From Micromonospora foliorum (GTDB taxonomy: Bacteria; Actinomycetota; Actinomycetes; Mycobacteriales; Micromonosporaceae), in contig NZ_JAKKFF010000019.1 of assembly GCF_022229015.1 (NCBI RefSeq), forward strand, positions 1-36,202: DNA of 36,202 nt, given 5' to 3'. The notes under the pieces are model-generated. The model worked only from the letters and a program-made list of their open reading frames with translations, was not told the origin of the DNA and made no database searches. Below are positions 7,885 through 16,478 of this stretch, piece after piece. Made by a program: the position numbers and the translations under genes. Every line of letters starts with the position of its first letter. The stretch's first letter is position 1.

Positions 7885-8445
7885 CTACCTAAAAGGACGA
7901 GGGCAAATCGGGGCGGTGCGGACCATGACATCGAAGGTTGGTGCGGTTTCCCAGTTGGGGCGCAGCTTGGTGACCTTGTTCCAGCCCCAGGAGCGGTACG
8001 CCATCTGGGCGGCAGCATTGTCGGGACGGACCAAGAGCGTGGATCGGGGTTCAGCCCGGCCCGCGACCAGCTCGTCGTGCAGCGCCGCCGCAATGCCCTT
8101 ACGTCGCCAGGAACGGTGTACCAGCAGCTCGCTGATCGCAAAGGTGCGTTTCCCGTCCTCCTCGGTGAACCCGGGCGGGACTGGCTCGTGGATGCCCTCC
8201 CACCACCGTGTCTGCGAAGGTAGCGGAAAGCCATAGATGTAGCCGACCAGGGCCCCATCGACCGATGCGGTAATCAATTCCCATCCAACTCGCTGCATAT
8301 GTAGGTCAAGCTGACGCCGGTAGCGGTCCTCGCTGTAGAACTCGCCGCCACCCGCGTAGACCTCCAGGTAGAGGCCCACGAGCTGATCGAGGATTTCCTT
8401 AGCCTCGTCGGCGCTGTGATGACGAAGCTGCAGGCCCTCGATCAC
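7885..8445 (-). CDS. GNAT-family N-acetyltransferase
   Basis: 186 aa. The ATG overlaps the stop of the upstream regulator (ATGA at 8442-8445), so the two are translationally coupled. The acetyl-CoA fold is visible: FAISELLVHRSWRRKGIAAALHDEL (about residues 106-130) contains the RxxGxA/G pyrophosphate loop as RRKGIA. This is followed by STLLVRPDNAAAQMAYRSWGWNKVTKL, the usual alpha4-beta6 segment. The N-terminal part (LQLRHHSADEAKEILDQLVGLY) is a typical beta1-alpha1 start. The substrate is unknown; small amines, aminoglycosides or peptide N-termini are typical of the family. Pairing with a ligand-type XRE/TPR regulator suggests conditional expression. Confidence 0.88.
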   Translation of the reverse strand: MIEGLQLRHHSADEAKEILDQLVGLYLEVYAGGGEFYSEDRYRRQLDLHMQRVGWELITASVDGALVGYIYGFPLPSQTRWWEGIHEPVPPGFTEEDGKRTFAISELLVHRSWRRKGIAAALHDELVAGRAEPRSTLLVRPDNAAAQMAYRSWGWNKVTKLRPNWETAPTFDVMVRTAPICPRPFR

Positions 8446-9959
8446 AGGCTCACCTCCTGGTCGTAGGCGTCGACGAACTGGCGGGTCGTCGTGGTCGCCT
8501 GCCGTGGCGTTGCCAGAAGTCCGCGCACCTGCGCGAGATGCTGGCTCACTCGCTTTGAGCTGATCTGGCCCACGGCAGGCAGGACATCCAAAGCGATACG
8601 TGCCGCCTCGTTGACGTCGCCCTGTCGGTATGCCGCCTCCGAGAGCCGCACCGCGTAGTAGACCTGGTTCCGTCGATGGCCAGGTGACGGGTTGTCGGGG
8701 ATCGCGCGTAACGACTGAACAGCGCGCTCGGGTCTGTCGAGGGCCAGATAAGAGAGCCCTTCGATCCCGATCAACTCTTGGCGGTTCACGAAGTGGACGA
8801 AACCCTGGTCATCCTCGTGAGTGCCCCGGTTCAACTCCCGGCGCGCCTTGGTCATCTCGCGATTGAAGCCACTGGCATCCCTGAGGACGGCGTAAGCGTG
8901 CGCCCTGCGCAGGTGCAGCAAGGTGGTGAGCCGAGGTGTAGCCCAACCGGCGGACACCCGTAGAGCGGCTTCGGCGCAGTGCAACGACTCGCCAGGTTGG
9001 CTCTCGCGGATCAGTAGGGACAGATGCGTGAGGGCGCGAACTTCCACTCGTGGGTCATCCGCGATTCGGCCACGAGTGATTGCCTCATTGAGGTACGGCC
9101 TCGCCTCAGACCGGCGTTCGGCGTCGATGGCCAGCCAGGCCGCCTCGATGGAAAGATCGGCCAGGGCGCTTTGGAGCGCGTCGCCGACCTCTCTGCTGTA
9201 GCTCGCCCGCGCCGCCCAAGCCGACAGCCTGGTGTGGACTTGGATGGCGACGTCGCAGAGCAGGTCGGCACCGGCTACCGCGTCTGCCCGCCGGAGGTCA
9301 TCAACCAGGGAGCTGGCGAGCTGCACCTGCTCCATGCCGATTGTCCTGGGCACCTCGGCGGGCGCCGCGAGTAGGTACGAGTGACCGCTAGCAGCGAGTC
9401 CCGTGAGCGCGGCCAATACATTGAATCGTCGGCGGTCCGTAGCGCCACCCCCTTGGCTTGATGCCTCCTCCACGCTAACGGCCACGGCTTCCCGCTCGCC
9501 TTGCTCGGTGGGCTGATCGTCGCCATCTGCGCGATCGGTGCCGTTTGCGATGAGGCTCGTATCGGTCCAGCAAGGCTGATCAGGGAGGCGGAACCACAGG
9601 TGTTCTGCTGGCACCCGCAGCAGTTGTGCCCAGTGCGCCAGGCGGTCCAGGTGCACCAGTGGCGGCCCGTTCTCCACCCGACTCAACTGCGCCTGCGTGA
9701 TCCCCAACCACCCCGCCACCACGGTCTGCGGCAACGCGACCCGCCCGTGATACGGATGGCAGCGGTACGCCCTGACCACCCGCCCCAGATGCCGCTCGAT
9801 CAGCGCGAGTCGCACCGGCTCGTGCTCCCAGAAGCTCGCCGGCACGACCGGCGGCGCGCTCAACCGGTCCCGCTCAGCGGCCTGGCACGGCGCACACCGT
9901 CCGGTGTCGTTGTCCCGGGCCAGTCGTCCGCCGCACCGGGGGCAGTTCGCGTAGGTCAC
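8442..9959 (-). CDS. Zinc-ribbon / XRE helix-turn-helix / TPR regulator
   Basis: 505 aa from GTG 9959, chosen because GGAG lies 6 nt upstream; ATG 9998 would add 13 residues. Residues 6-25 carry a CPRC...CAPC zinc ribbon. A helix-turn-helix lies at about 70-97 (LPQTVVAGWLGITQAQLSRVENGPP). Residues from about 170 to the end are helical and repetitive (EAAWLAIDAERRSEARPYLNEAITRG and similar), consistent with TPR units. This architecture is frequent in actinomycetes for transcription factors that sense a ligand or peptide through the TPR domain. It is co-transcribed with the GNAT gene, with a 4-nt overlap. The role is inferred; no operator was identified with confidence. Confidence 0.8.
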   Translation of the reverse strand: MTYANCPRCGGRLARDNDTGRCAPCQAAERDRLSAPPVVPASFWEHEPVRLALIERHLGRVVRAYRCHPYHGRVALPQTVVAGWLGITQAQLSRVENGPPLVHLDRLAHWAQLLRVPAEHLWFRLPDQPCWTDTSLIANGTDRADGDDQPTEQGEREAVAVSVEEASSQGGGATDRRRFNVLAALTGLAASGHSYLLAAPAEVPRTIGMEQVQLASSLVDDLRRADAVAGADLLCDVAIQVHTRLSAWAARASYSREVGDALQSALADLSIEAAWLAIDAERRSEARPYLNEAITRGRIADDPRVEVRALTHLSLLIRESQPGESLHCAEAALRVSAGWATPRLTTLLHLRRAHAYAVLRDASGFNREMTKARRELNRGTHEDDQGFVHFVNRQELIGIEGLSYLALDRPERAVQSLRAIPDNPSPGHRRNQVYYAVRLSEAAYRQGDVNEAARIALDVLPAVGQISSKRVSQHLAQVRGLLATPRQATTTTRQFVDAYDQEVSL

Positions 9960-10080
9960 CGGCGGCTCCGTCCGTCTCGCCTCATCGAGCCTATCCATTG
10001 AACACGCTGCGTGGAGCGCTGGTATACGCGCGACGCATATCGTCAAAGGACCGCCGAACAAGCGAACGGACTACAACTAA

Positions 10081-10599
10081 TCAGGACGGGCGCGCCGCTC
10101 GCAGCGCCTCGACGACCACGCCCCAACGCCCCGGCCCGTTCATCGAGTCCAGCGGCTTCCCGTCCGCCACGACCACGCCGGCAGCGCGCAGCACCGCCAG
10201 GTGACCGGCATAAGCCGGATGCGCGGCCAACTCCGCCTTGGTGTGCGGAAACGCGATGATCGGCAACCCCGCCCCCAGCGACTCGTTGAGGACGCCGAGC
10301 GCCAGCGTGTCGTTGATGCCCAACGCCCATTTCGTCACCGTGTTGAACGTGACCGGCGCCGCCACCACCACATCGGCCGGCGGGTGCGGCTCCGGGTCGC
10401 CGGGCATCCGCCACTCCACGCGTACCTGATAGCCGGTCTTTTCTTGCAACGCCGCCCGGTCGAGCCACGGCGCGGCGGTCGGGCTGACGATCATGCACAC
10501 CCACCACCCGTCGGCGATCAGGAGGTCGACCAGCTCGTCGATGTGTTCCGCCGGACCCGCGGCGCAGACGACCAGATACAGCACCGGACGTTCCGTCAT
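10081..10599 (-). CDS. Flavoprotein of the HFCD (phosphopantothenoylcysteine decarboxylase-like) family
   Basis: 172 aa. It begins with VLYLVVCAAGPAEHIDELV, the beta1-loop-alpha1 of a Rossmann-like flavodoxin fold. It contains the conserved segment ADVVVAAPVTFNTVTKWALG (about 96-115) followed by INDTLALGVLNE, where FNT/KW and the downstream Asn contact FMN in related proteins. The family includes EpiD- and PPC-decarboxylase-like enzymes and many uncharacterised actinobacterial members. The catalytic His of true decarboxylases is not obvious near the N-terminus, so a different flavin-dependent role is possible. CAGACT lies 6 nt before the ATG on the minus strand, a possible leaderless -10 element. 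It is divergent from the flavohemoglobin-like gene. Confidence 0.8.
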   Translation of the reverse strand: MTERPVLYLVVCAAGPAEHIDELVDLLIADGWWVCMIVSPTAAPWLDRAALQEKTGYQVRVEWRMPGDPEPHPPADVVVAAPVTFNTVTKWALGINDTLALGVLNESLGAGLPIIAFPHTKAELAAHPAYAGHLAVLRAAGVVVADGKPLDSMNGPGRWGVVVEALRAARPS

Positions 10600-10814
10600 G
10601 CCCGCAGTCTGCCCGATTCGATAGTCGCGACATCGACCGCATACCGATCACGTATGCCGCCAACGATCACCGTGACATGCCGTTGTCCCTGGTCAGCCGC
10701 GACAGTCGACGCATGGCCCGGGGCGGGTGCCCTGTCCCGGAACTGCGCCGGCCCTCAACGGCACAGTTCCTCCCGCCCCGGTGCCAGCCCATGAATCAAC
10801 GTCTTGGAGCCGGC

Positions 10815-11921
10815 ATGCCCACCGTGATCGATGACGACCACCCGGCCCGCGTGAGCCTGGCCGCCGCCTGGGAGTCGGTCGACGTGCGGGCCGCCGGCGA
10901 CTTCTGGTGCGCTCTCGAAGACCGCCGCCCCGGGCTGCTCCCACACCGCGACGCGCCGCTCTTCTTCACCGCGCTGGGCCGCCTCCTGGTCGGCGGCGAC
11001 GACCCGGCGAACCGGGCAGCGCTGCTCCGGGTGCTCGGCCGCGCGTACCGTCATCTCGACCTGTTCCCGCACGCCACCACCATCGGCGACGCGCTGCTCA
11101 CGACCGCGGCCCGCCACGCAGACCCACTGTGGACGCCGCAGCTCACCATCGCCGCCGAGCGCGCCCTGTGCCGCGCCACGCACGCCATCCGCGGCGCCGC
11201 CTCGCACGCCGACGACGGCCCGGCCTGGTGGCACGTCCAGGTGGTCGGCCATGACCGGCCGTCGCCCGACATCGCCATCCTGACGGTACGACCCTGGCGG
11301 CGACTGCCCTTCCAGCCAGGTCAGGCCGTGCCGGTCTGCACGCCGCGCCTGCCCGGACACTGGCGCTGGCTCTCACCGGCCAACGCCCCACGCGCGGACG
11401 GCACCGTCGAGCTGCACGTCCGCGCCGTACCCGCCGGCACCGTCTCCCACCGCCTGGTCCATGAGGTACGCCCCGGCGAACTGCTCTGGCTCGGCCCACC
11501 CGTCGACACCGGACCGAGCCTCGACCGGGCGAGCACGAGCGATCTGCTCCTCGTCGCCGGTGGCACCGGCCTGGCGCCGCTGCGCGCCCTGGTCGAGCAG
11601 GTCGCCGCCGCACCGAATGGCCAGCGGGTAACGCTGATCGTCGGCGCGCGCACCTTCACCGACCTGTACGACGCGATCGCCCTCGACAAGCTGCAGTGCG
11701 CCCACGACTGGCTGACCATCGTGCCGGCGCTCTCCGACGACCCCTGCGCGGAGCCGGCCGAGCGGGGCGACGCCCTGACCATCGCCCTCGACCATCACCG
11801 GCCCGGCCAGGACATCTACGTCTGCGGCCCACCCGCGATGCTGGCCGACGCGCGGCGACGGCTGCGCGCCATCGGCATCCCCGCCGCCCGCATCCACCTG
11901 CCCAAAGCCTTCGTCCACTGA
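10815..11921 (+). CDS. Flavohemoglobin-like FAD/NAD(P) oxidoreductase with degenerate globin
   Basis: 368 aa from ATG 10815, with GGAG 5 nt upstream (10806-10809). Residues 1-130 resemble a bacterial globin: FWCALEDRRPGLLPHRD matches the B-helix region and YRHLDLF...GDALL the F-helix region, so H80 is the likely proximal haem ligand. The distal B10 Tyr of Hmp is replaced by Trp (W31) and the E-helix is shortened. Residues about 137-235 form the FAD domain (FQPGQAVPVCTP, HWRWLSPAN in place of RxYS). Residues 240-368 form the NAD(P) domain (LVAGGTGLAPLRAL, IYVCGPPAML). Classical Hmp detoxifies NO to nitrate; with these changes, O2/NO chemistry may be altered. Confidence 0.82.
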   Translation: MPTVIDDDHPARVSLAAAWESVDVRAAGDFWCALEDRRPGLLPHRDAPLFFTALGRLLVGGDDPANRAALLRVLGRAYRHLDLFPHATTIGDALLTTAARHADPLWTPQLTIAAERALCRATHAIRGAASHADDGPAWWHVQVVGHDRPSPDIAILTVRPWRRLPFQPGQAVPVCTPRLPGHWRWLSPANAPRADGTVELHVRAVPAGTVSHRLVHEVRPGELLWLGPPVDTGPSLDRASTSDLLLVAGGTGLAPLRALVEQVAAAPNGQRVTLIVGARTFTDLYDAIALDKLQCAHDWLTIVPALSDDPCAEPAERGDALTIALDHHRPGQDIYVCGPPAMLADARRRLRAIGIPAARIHLPKAFVH

Positions 11922-12022
11922 TGGCTGTCGGCGCAGCGGTGCGGGACACCGCGCCCGTGCGGCGGCGAGCCAACGGCTCAGCACCCAGGGCGGCAGACGG
12001 TCGGGAGTAGTCCCCCTTGAAG

Positions 12023-12064
12023 CGTGATGCCTGTGAGTCAGCATGATGACTCACAGGCATCACG
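12023..12064. terminator. Strong bidirectional hairpin between convergent genes
   Basis: A perfect 18-bp stem (12023-12040 with 12047-12064) closes a 6-nt loop. It lies between the plus-strand reductase (stop 11921) and the minus-strand CBM3 gene (stop 12129). The U-tract is poor (TTCG), as is common in actinomycetes. Confidence 0.75.
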
Positions 12065-12128
12065 TTCGTCGGGACAAGGCCGGCCGGACCTGGGGCACGC
12101 CGGTCGCCCGGCGCCTGGTCGGGAGTGG

Positions 12129-13010
12129 TCAGGAGTAGGTGTCGCCGAACTCGCGGACCCCGTCGACGTCCAGCGTGATCCGGTCGTTCTCGGTCCACCG
12201 GCCGGTGGCGGCGAGCCAGCTCGGGTCGTCGCGTTCGTCGATGTTGCTCCAGCTGTGCCGGTGGTGCCGTAGCTGGATCGGCCCGGTCGACTGGCCGGGC
12301 GCGAGCGTGCCGTCGGTGAAGGTCAGCTCCACCCAGCCGGGGACCGGCGTTCCCGGGATCGGGTACGGCGGCGCTGGCGTCGTCATCCCGGCGGGCGGCC
12401 CGCCCGGCGGGATGAAGAACTGCACGGTCTGCCGGATCCGGTCGCAACCCAGCGCTGCCCAGTCGCAGTTCGGCACCAGCGAGGTGTTGGCGCCCTCGAA
12501 GCGCAGGTGGTAGCGCAGCCGCACCGTGCTCAGGTCCAACGGCCCGGTGCCGGTGTTGGTCACCTTCAGGAGGTGCTGGATCTGGTTGTTCGTCGGGGAC
12601 CAGTCCAGGTTGAGGTAGCTGACCGTCGCGCGGCCGGACGCGGTGCGCACGGTGGTGGTGGGCGAGGTGTCGGAGTAGCCGCCGAGCGCGCGGGCCGCAA
12701 TCGCGATCCGGTACGTCGTGCCGGGCGCGAGGTCGGTCAGCGTGATCGTGGTGTCGGTCGTGGCGCCGAGGAAGCGGTACGTGTTCGGCCCCAGCGGCAC
12801 CTGCACCTCGTAGTTGATCGGCTGCTCCGCACCGGGCTCGACCCAGGCGGAGGGCGCCCAGCTGAGCGTGAGCTGATGTGGTTCGTTGGCCACCACCGTG
12901 GGTGTGCCGGGGGTGCTGATCGCCGGCCCGTCGGCGCGGGCGGCGTTGACGGCGAGCAGGCTCGCCAGCGCGGCGAGGGCGATGGTGGCGGTGACGCGGC
13001 GAGCAGGCAT
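12129..13010 (-). CDS. Secreted FN3 - CBM3-like carbohydrate-binding protein
   Basis: 293 aa from ATG 13010; no Shine-Dalgarno. Residues 1-26 are a signal peptide (basic MPARR, then an Ala/Leu core, cleavage near AARA-D). Residues about 35-118 are a fibronectin type III domain (PTVVANEPHQLTLSWAPS, DLAPGTTYRIAIAA). Residues about 122-293 match a family 3 carbohydrate-binding module: NNQIQHLLKVTNTGTGPLDLSTVRLRYH near the start, a two-Cys loop (NCDWAALGCD) and the ending DITLDVDG-type strand REFGDTYS. CBM3 modules bind crystalline cellulose or chitin-like polymers. No catalytic domain is present, so it may be an auxiliary or adhesion protein. The I36-like gene is divergent from it. Confidence 0.8.
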   Translation of the reverse strand: MPARRVTATIALAALASLLAVNAARADGPAISTPGTPTVVANEPHQLTLSWAPSAWVEPGAEQPINYEVQVPLGPNTYRFLGATTDTTITLTDLAPGTTYRIAIAARALGGYSDTSPTTTVRTASGRATVSYLNLDWSPTNNQIQHLLKVTNTGTGPLDLSTVRLRYHLRFEGANTSLVPNCDWAALGCDRIRQTVQFFIPPGGPPAGMTTPAPPYPIPGTPVPGWVELTFTDGTLAPGQSTGPIQLRHHRHSWSNIDERDDPSWLAATGRWTENDRITLDVDGVREFGDTYS

Positions 13011-13016
13011 GACCGA

Positions 13017-13043
13017 ATGGTAGCCGCCATGTATCGAAGTCAA
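13017..13043 (-). promoter_or_regulatory. Candidate promoter of the CBM3 gene
   Basis: On the minus strand TTGACT (13043-13038) and TACCAT (13022-13017) are separated by 15 nt, and TACCAT is 6 nt from the ATG at 13010. The -10 and leaderless spacing are good; the -35/-10 spacer is short. Confidence 0.45.
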
Positions 13044-13245
13044 TGCATTGTCTCACTTGTTGGCCGGGGCATGCCCGAATGGCGCATTGTCAAAATTCTG
13101 CACCGATTCGGCCTGGCGATCAATCAATCCCACTCAATACGCTGACTAATCCGCGTATCCATCGGTTCTCCGCGCTCGCCGCCCAGCTGACCTGGTCGGC
13201 GCCGCCGCCCGTCCGTCCCTGCGCGCCCACATCGCGAGGTGTCGA

Positions 13246-13743
13246 ATGGTCATTCCACGTCCCGTTCCTGCCGTGCTCGCGGCCGTACTCGGTTGGCTTT
13301 TGATCGTTTTTCCAGCGCCCGGTCCGGCCGGTGCCGGCCGGACCGGAAGTCAGGAAATAGCGGATTATCTGGCTACCCACCCGGGTGGAAAGGCGCTCAA
13401 CGACAACGAGATCAGCTACGACGGCGGGGCGTTCATCGTGACCCTGCGCCGACCGATCGGGACGCTCGCCGCCGCCGACTGTCCCTCGGGCTGGTACTGC
13501 TTCTACGAGTGGCCCAACTACGGCTACCCCCGGGGCCGGCTCTCCGACTGCGGCCGGCAGAGCCTCGCCACCTGGCACTGGCAGTTCCGGGTCGAGTCGG
13601 CGCACTACAACCTGGGCAGTGGCACGGTGTCGTTCTACTACTACGACACCCGGCTCTTCGACATCGGGGCGAGCAACCGGGTCCGCAGCGACGCGTCCCC
13701 CTACCGGAACTGGCCGAACTACGTGGACCGCCGCTGCCGATGA
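13246..13743 (+). CDS. Secreted peptidase-inhibitor I36-like (crystallin-fold) protein
   Basis: 165 aa, ATG with GAGG 8 nt upstream. Residues 1-30 are a signal peptide with a Leu/Val/Ala core. After an Asp/Asn-rich segment, the core begins with ADCPSGWYCFYEWPNYGYP and continues DCGRQSLATWHW...VESAHYN...GTVSFYYY. This is the CPxGxxCxY/FxxxxYxG pattern of the I36 (SMI-like) inhibitors and related beta/gamma-crystallin-like proteins. Classical I36 members inhibit metalloproteases outside the cell, but many actinomycete paralogues have unknown targets. At least three Cys pairs suggest disulfides. It ends 19 nt from the convergent kinase gene. Confidence 0.82.
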   Translation: MVIPRPVPAVLAAVLGWLLIVFPAPGPAGAGRTGSQEIADYLATHPGGKALNDNEISYDGGAFIVTLRRPIGTLAAADCPSGWYCFYEWPNYGYPRGRLSDCGRQSLATWHWQFRVESAHYNLGSGTVSFYYYDTRLFDIGASNRVRSDASPYRNWPNYVDRRCR

Positions 13744-13762
13744 CCCGCGCGGCGTGATCGCC

Positions 13763-16249
13763 TCAGGAGCAGTCGGGCGCGGTGGTCCGGTCGGTCCGCC
13801 CCTTGTCCAGGAACAGCACGTACCCGAGGATCTGCTCGTCGGCCACGGTGGTCGTCTGGTGGCTGAGCAACTCGCCGGTGAGCGGGTTGAACTGCACCGT
13901 CTCGCGGCGATCCTGCGTGTCGTCGGCGCTGAAGGCGAGCCCGGGCCGGCTGTTCCAATCCAGGTACGCGCCCCGGTCCTGGATGCCGGGCGTCGTCGCC
14001 AGCTCGAACAGCAGCGCCGAGATCTGACCCGGGCTCAGCCGGTGGTAGCGGAAGATCCGGCTGACCACGTTCAGCATCCCGGCCCCCGTGCGCAGCTCCG
14101 GCGGCAGCTCACCCAGCTCCGCAGTCAGCTGTTGCCGCAGCACCTGCGGGTCCACCGACGGCGCGGGCGGAATCTCCGACAGGTCACCCGGGAGATAGCG
14201 GAACGTCTCCGGCGTACCCGATCGGCGTCCATTGGTGACCGGGGTGACGACCCGGCGGCCGGACAGCTCCGCGGTCCACCACAGCGTCTCGTCCCGGTAG
14301 CTGTCCCGATCGACCCCGGGCGCGAGGTCCGCCGGGGCCCAGACCCGAAGACAGGAGACGGTGTACGCCCCGGCGGCGGCGGTCGGCGCGATGCCCGCCA
14401 CGGTCAGCGCGAGGTCGGTGAGACGGCCCGACCTGCCGGCGACGGCCGGCGTGCTGCCCGTCGACGGCTGGGTGCCAGGTGTCGCCTCGGTCGTCGGTAC
14501 GACCCGGGCCTCGTCGCGCCCCCTGATCGCGGTGGCGCCGATCGCCACCAGCGGGGTCAGGGACACCCCACCGAGCAGGATCGCCAGGACGGCCCGCACC
14601 TTCGGTGGCAGCCGGTTGATTCGGCTGGTGGCGGTCGGAGCCCGGATGGCCTCCTCGACCGCCGGTCGGCGTGGCCGCGGAACTCTGGTCGTCCGCGCGG
14701 TGCCGGTGTGTCGTGGAGCCGGCCGGTTCACCCGTCGACCTCCGTCCCGCGCCGAGGGCCAACCCGACGTGCTGCGGGCGACGGGCGAGGTCACCGGTCG
14801 GTGGGGCAGCGCGTACCAGCCGGTCGAGGTCTGCCGCTGGGGGATCGGCAGCCCACCCCGCTGCCGCGCCGGTGCCTCCGCGTCCAGTGGACGAGGCGTC
14901 TGGTCGAGGGGCATCCGGTCCAGCGGGGCACCCCGGTTCTGCTGGCTCGGTTGCGGTCCCACCGCGTTGAACCGGGCCGACTGGTCGTTGCCCGGAAACG
15001 CGAGCTGGGGGAGTGGGTCGGCCTGCGGCAGGCTCGGCAGGCCGGTCGCCGCCGGTGGGACCACATCGCGACGGAACTCACGCTGATACGCGTGCGCCGC
15101 GTAGGCGGCCAGCTGGAAGTACCAGGCCCGTCCAGCGCGGCCGGCGTCCTCGTAGGTGCAGCAGATCAGCGCCTGACTCAGCAGGGAGAGCAGGTACTGG
15201 GCCCGCCAGCTCACTCCCCAGTTGCCCGTCCTGGCCACTGCCAACCCGACCGAGTAGCTGGCCTTGATCGCCTTGACCTGCCGGGCGGAGAGCCGGTCGG
15301 AAGGGCGTTCCTCCGGGTCGACCAGGAGGGCGCGAAGGGCGTCCGTGTCGACGCTGCGGGGGCTGTTCGCCACGTCCGGGCGGACGGCGTCCAGGAGCAG
15401 GGTGGCCTGGTCGCGGGTGAGCGGCGCGTCCACGGCGAACCGGTCCGTGTCCACCAGGCAGAACTTCTTGACCTGCACCTGTCCGGCCCGGGAGCAGGCA
15501 TAGAGAACGTTGCGGGCGTGCAGGTCGCCGTGCGACGCCCCGCAGAGCTGGTCGAGCGGGTCGTCGTCGAAGAGCGAGCCGGTCGCGGCGAATCGCTGTG
15601 GGTGCGGCAGCACCGCGCCGGTCACGACGTCGTGCAGCCAGTCGCCCTCGACGGTGCCGAGGCCGAGCGCTCTCATGGCCCCGGACAGCTCGTCCTGGGC
15701 CCCGGCGTCGGTCAGTTCCCGTCGTACGAATCGGCCGACAGTGGTGCGGCTGGTTCGCCGCCCCTGGCGGTACCAGTGGTTCCACAGCCCGTCGAGCAGG
15801 GCCCTGTAGGCGTCCTTGCGCTGGTCGTCGCCGACATCGGCCAGTGCGACGACCTGCTCGGCGCCGTGCGCGATGTCCTGGAACATCAGGTACCGGCCGT
15901 CGCGGACCGGGTATGGCGGGTACGGCTGACCGACCAGATGGCGCTCCGCGAAGCCGGGGTCGAGCGTGGCCGCCCTCGCGTGCCGGGCGGCCTCTTCGGT
16001 CGCCTGCCCGGCGGGCAGCACCTTGACGTACAGCTGCTCGGCGTTCCGGCCGTCACGCCGCTCGGCAATGACCGGGATCAGCTCGGCATCGCTGTGCCCA
16101 CGTCGTCGGGTGGGGTGGCACGGGGGGCGAACGACGGCGTCGCGCCCGGCCGCCCAGTCCCGCAGCGCGGCCGTGACTGTCGCATCCGCTATGTACCGTT
16201 CGAGCTCGTCAACGAGACCGTCGCCCATGTCCGCCGTTGGACCTTCCAC
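13763..16249 (-). CDS. APH-like kinase - TM - extracytoplasmic CU044_5270-like fusion
   Basis: 828 aa from GTG 16249; ATG 16228 would remove 7 residues and no clear ribosome site decides. Residues about 1-390 form a phosphotransferase/protein-kinase-like domain: a probable ATP-binding Lys in LYVKVLPAG (K76), the catalytic loop SHGDLHARNVLY (239-250; D242 and N247) and a metal-binding segment LVDTDRF (265-271). Residues 400-545 are a Pro/Arg-rich linker. Residues about 551-573 are one transmembrane helix (VRAVLAILLGGVSLTPLVAI). Residues 580-828 resemble the C-terminal part of CU044_5270-family proteins (FRYLPGDLSEIP, QLTAELGELPPEL, AYLDWNSRPGLAFS). The predicted topology is kinase inside, sensor outside. 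It is divergent from the S-4TM effector, suggesting a signalling/effector pair. Confidence 0.78.
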   Translation of the reverse strand: MEGPTADMGDGLVDELERYIADATVTAALRDWAAGRDAVVRPPCHPTRRRGHSDAELIPVIAERRDGRNAEQLYVKVLPAGQATEEAARHARAATLDPGFAERHLVGQPYPPYPVRDGRYLMFQDIAHGAEQVVALADVGDDQRKDAYRALLDGLWNHWYRQGRRTSRTTVGRFVRRELTDAGAQDELSGAMRALGLGTVEGDWLHDVVTGAVLPHPQRFAATGSLFDDDPLDQLCGASHGDLHARNVLYACSRAGQVQVKKFCLVDTDRFAVDAPLTRDQATLLLDAVRPDVANSPRSVDTDALRALLVDPEERPSDRLSARQVKAIKASYSVGLAVARTGNWGVSWRAQYLLSLLSQALICCTYEDAGRAGRAWYFQLAAYAAHAYQREFRRDVVPPAATGLPSLPQADPLPQLAFPGNDQSARFNAVGPQPSQQNRGAPLDRMPLDQTPRPLDAEAPARQRGGLPIPQRQTSTGWYALPHRPVTSPVARSTSGWPSARDGGRRVNRPAPRHTGTARTTRVPRPRRPAVEEAIRAPTATSRINRLPPKVRAVLAILLGGVSLTPLVAIGATAIRGRDEARVVPTTEATPGTQPSTGSTPAVAGRSGRLTDLALTVAGIAPTAAAGAYTVSCLRVWAPADLAPGVDRDSYRDETLWWTAELSGRRVVTPVTNGRRSGTPETFRYLPGDLSEIPPAPSVDPQVLRQQLTAELGELPPELRTGAGMLNVVSRIFRYHRLSPGQISALLFELATTPGIQDRGAYLDWNSRPGLAFSADDTQDRRETVQFNPLTGELLSHQTTTVADEQILGYVLFLDKGRTDRTTAPDCS

Positions 16250-16478
16250 GAGTGGTGAAAGTGGACGCGGACGGGCAGGGGTGGCACGTCCGAGTGAGGG
16301 ATGCGCGGGTAAACGCGAACGCCAAGCTACCTCAATTTTCGGGCGAACGCGGTATTAATTCGCAGCCGATCCCGCACCTACCTAAAGGTAATAAAGGATC
16401 ACTTAACGCTCCCGCAGAAATGCAATCCGTGACATGTCGATGAATGGATATACGATCGTCACGGAACGGGAGGTTGAG

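Noticed and set aside
10021..10044. Imperfect inverted repeat GTATACGCG...CGCATAT as an operator
   Set aside because: Symmetry is interrupted and too weak to support upstream of the XRE/TPR gene.
13619..16258. 879-aa open frame on the plus strand
   Set aside because: Antisense to the kinase gene; its translation is Arg/Gly/Ala-rich without family motifs, a usual GC-rich shadow, whereas the minus frame has clear kinase and CU044_5270-like motifs.
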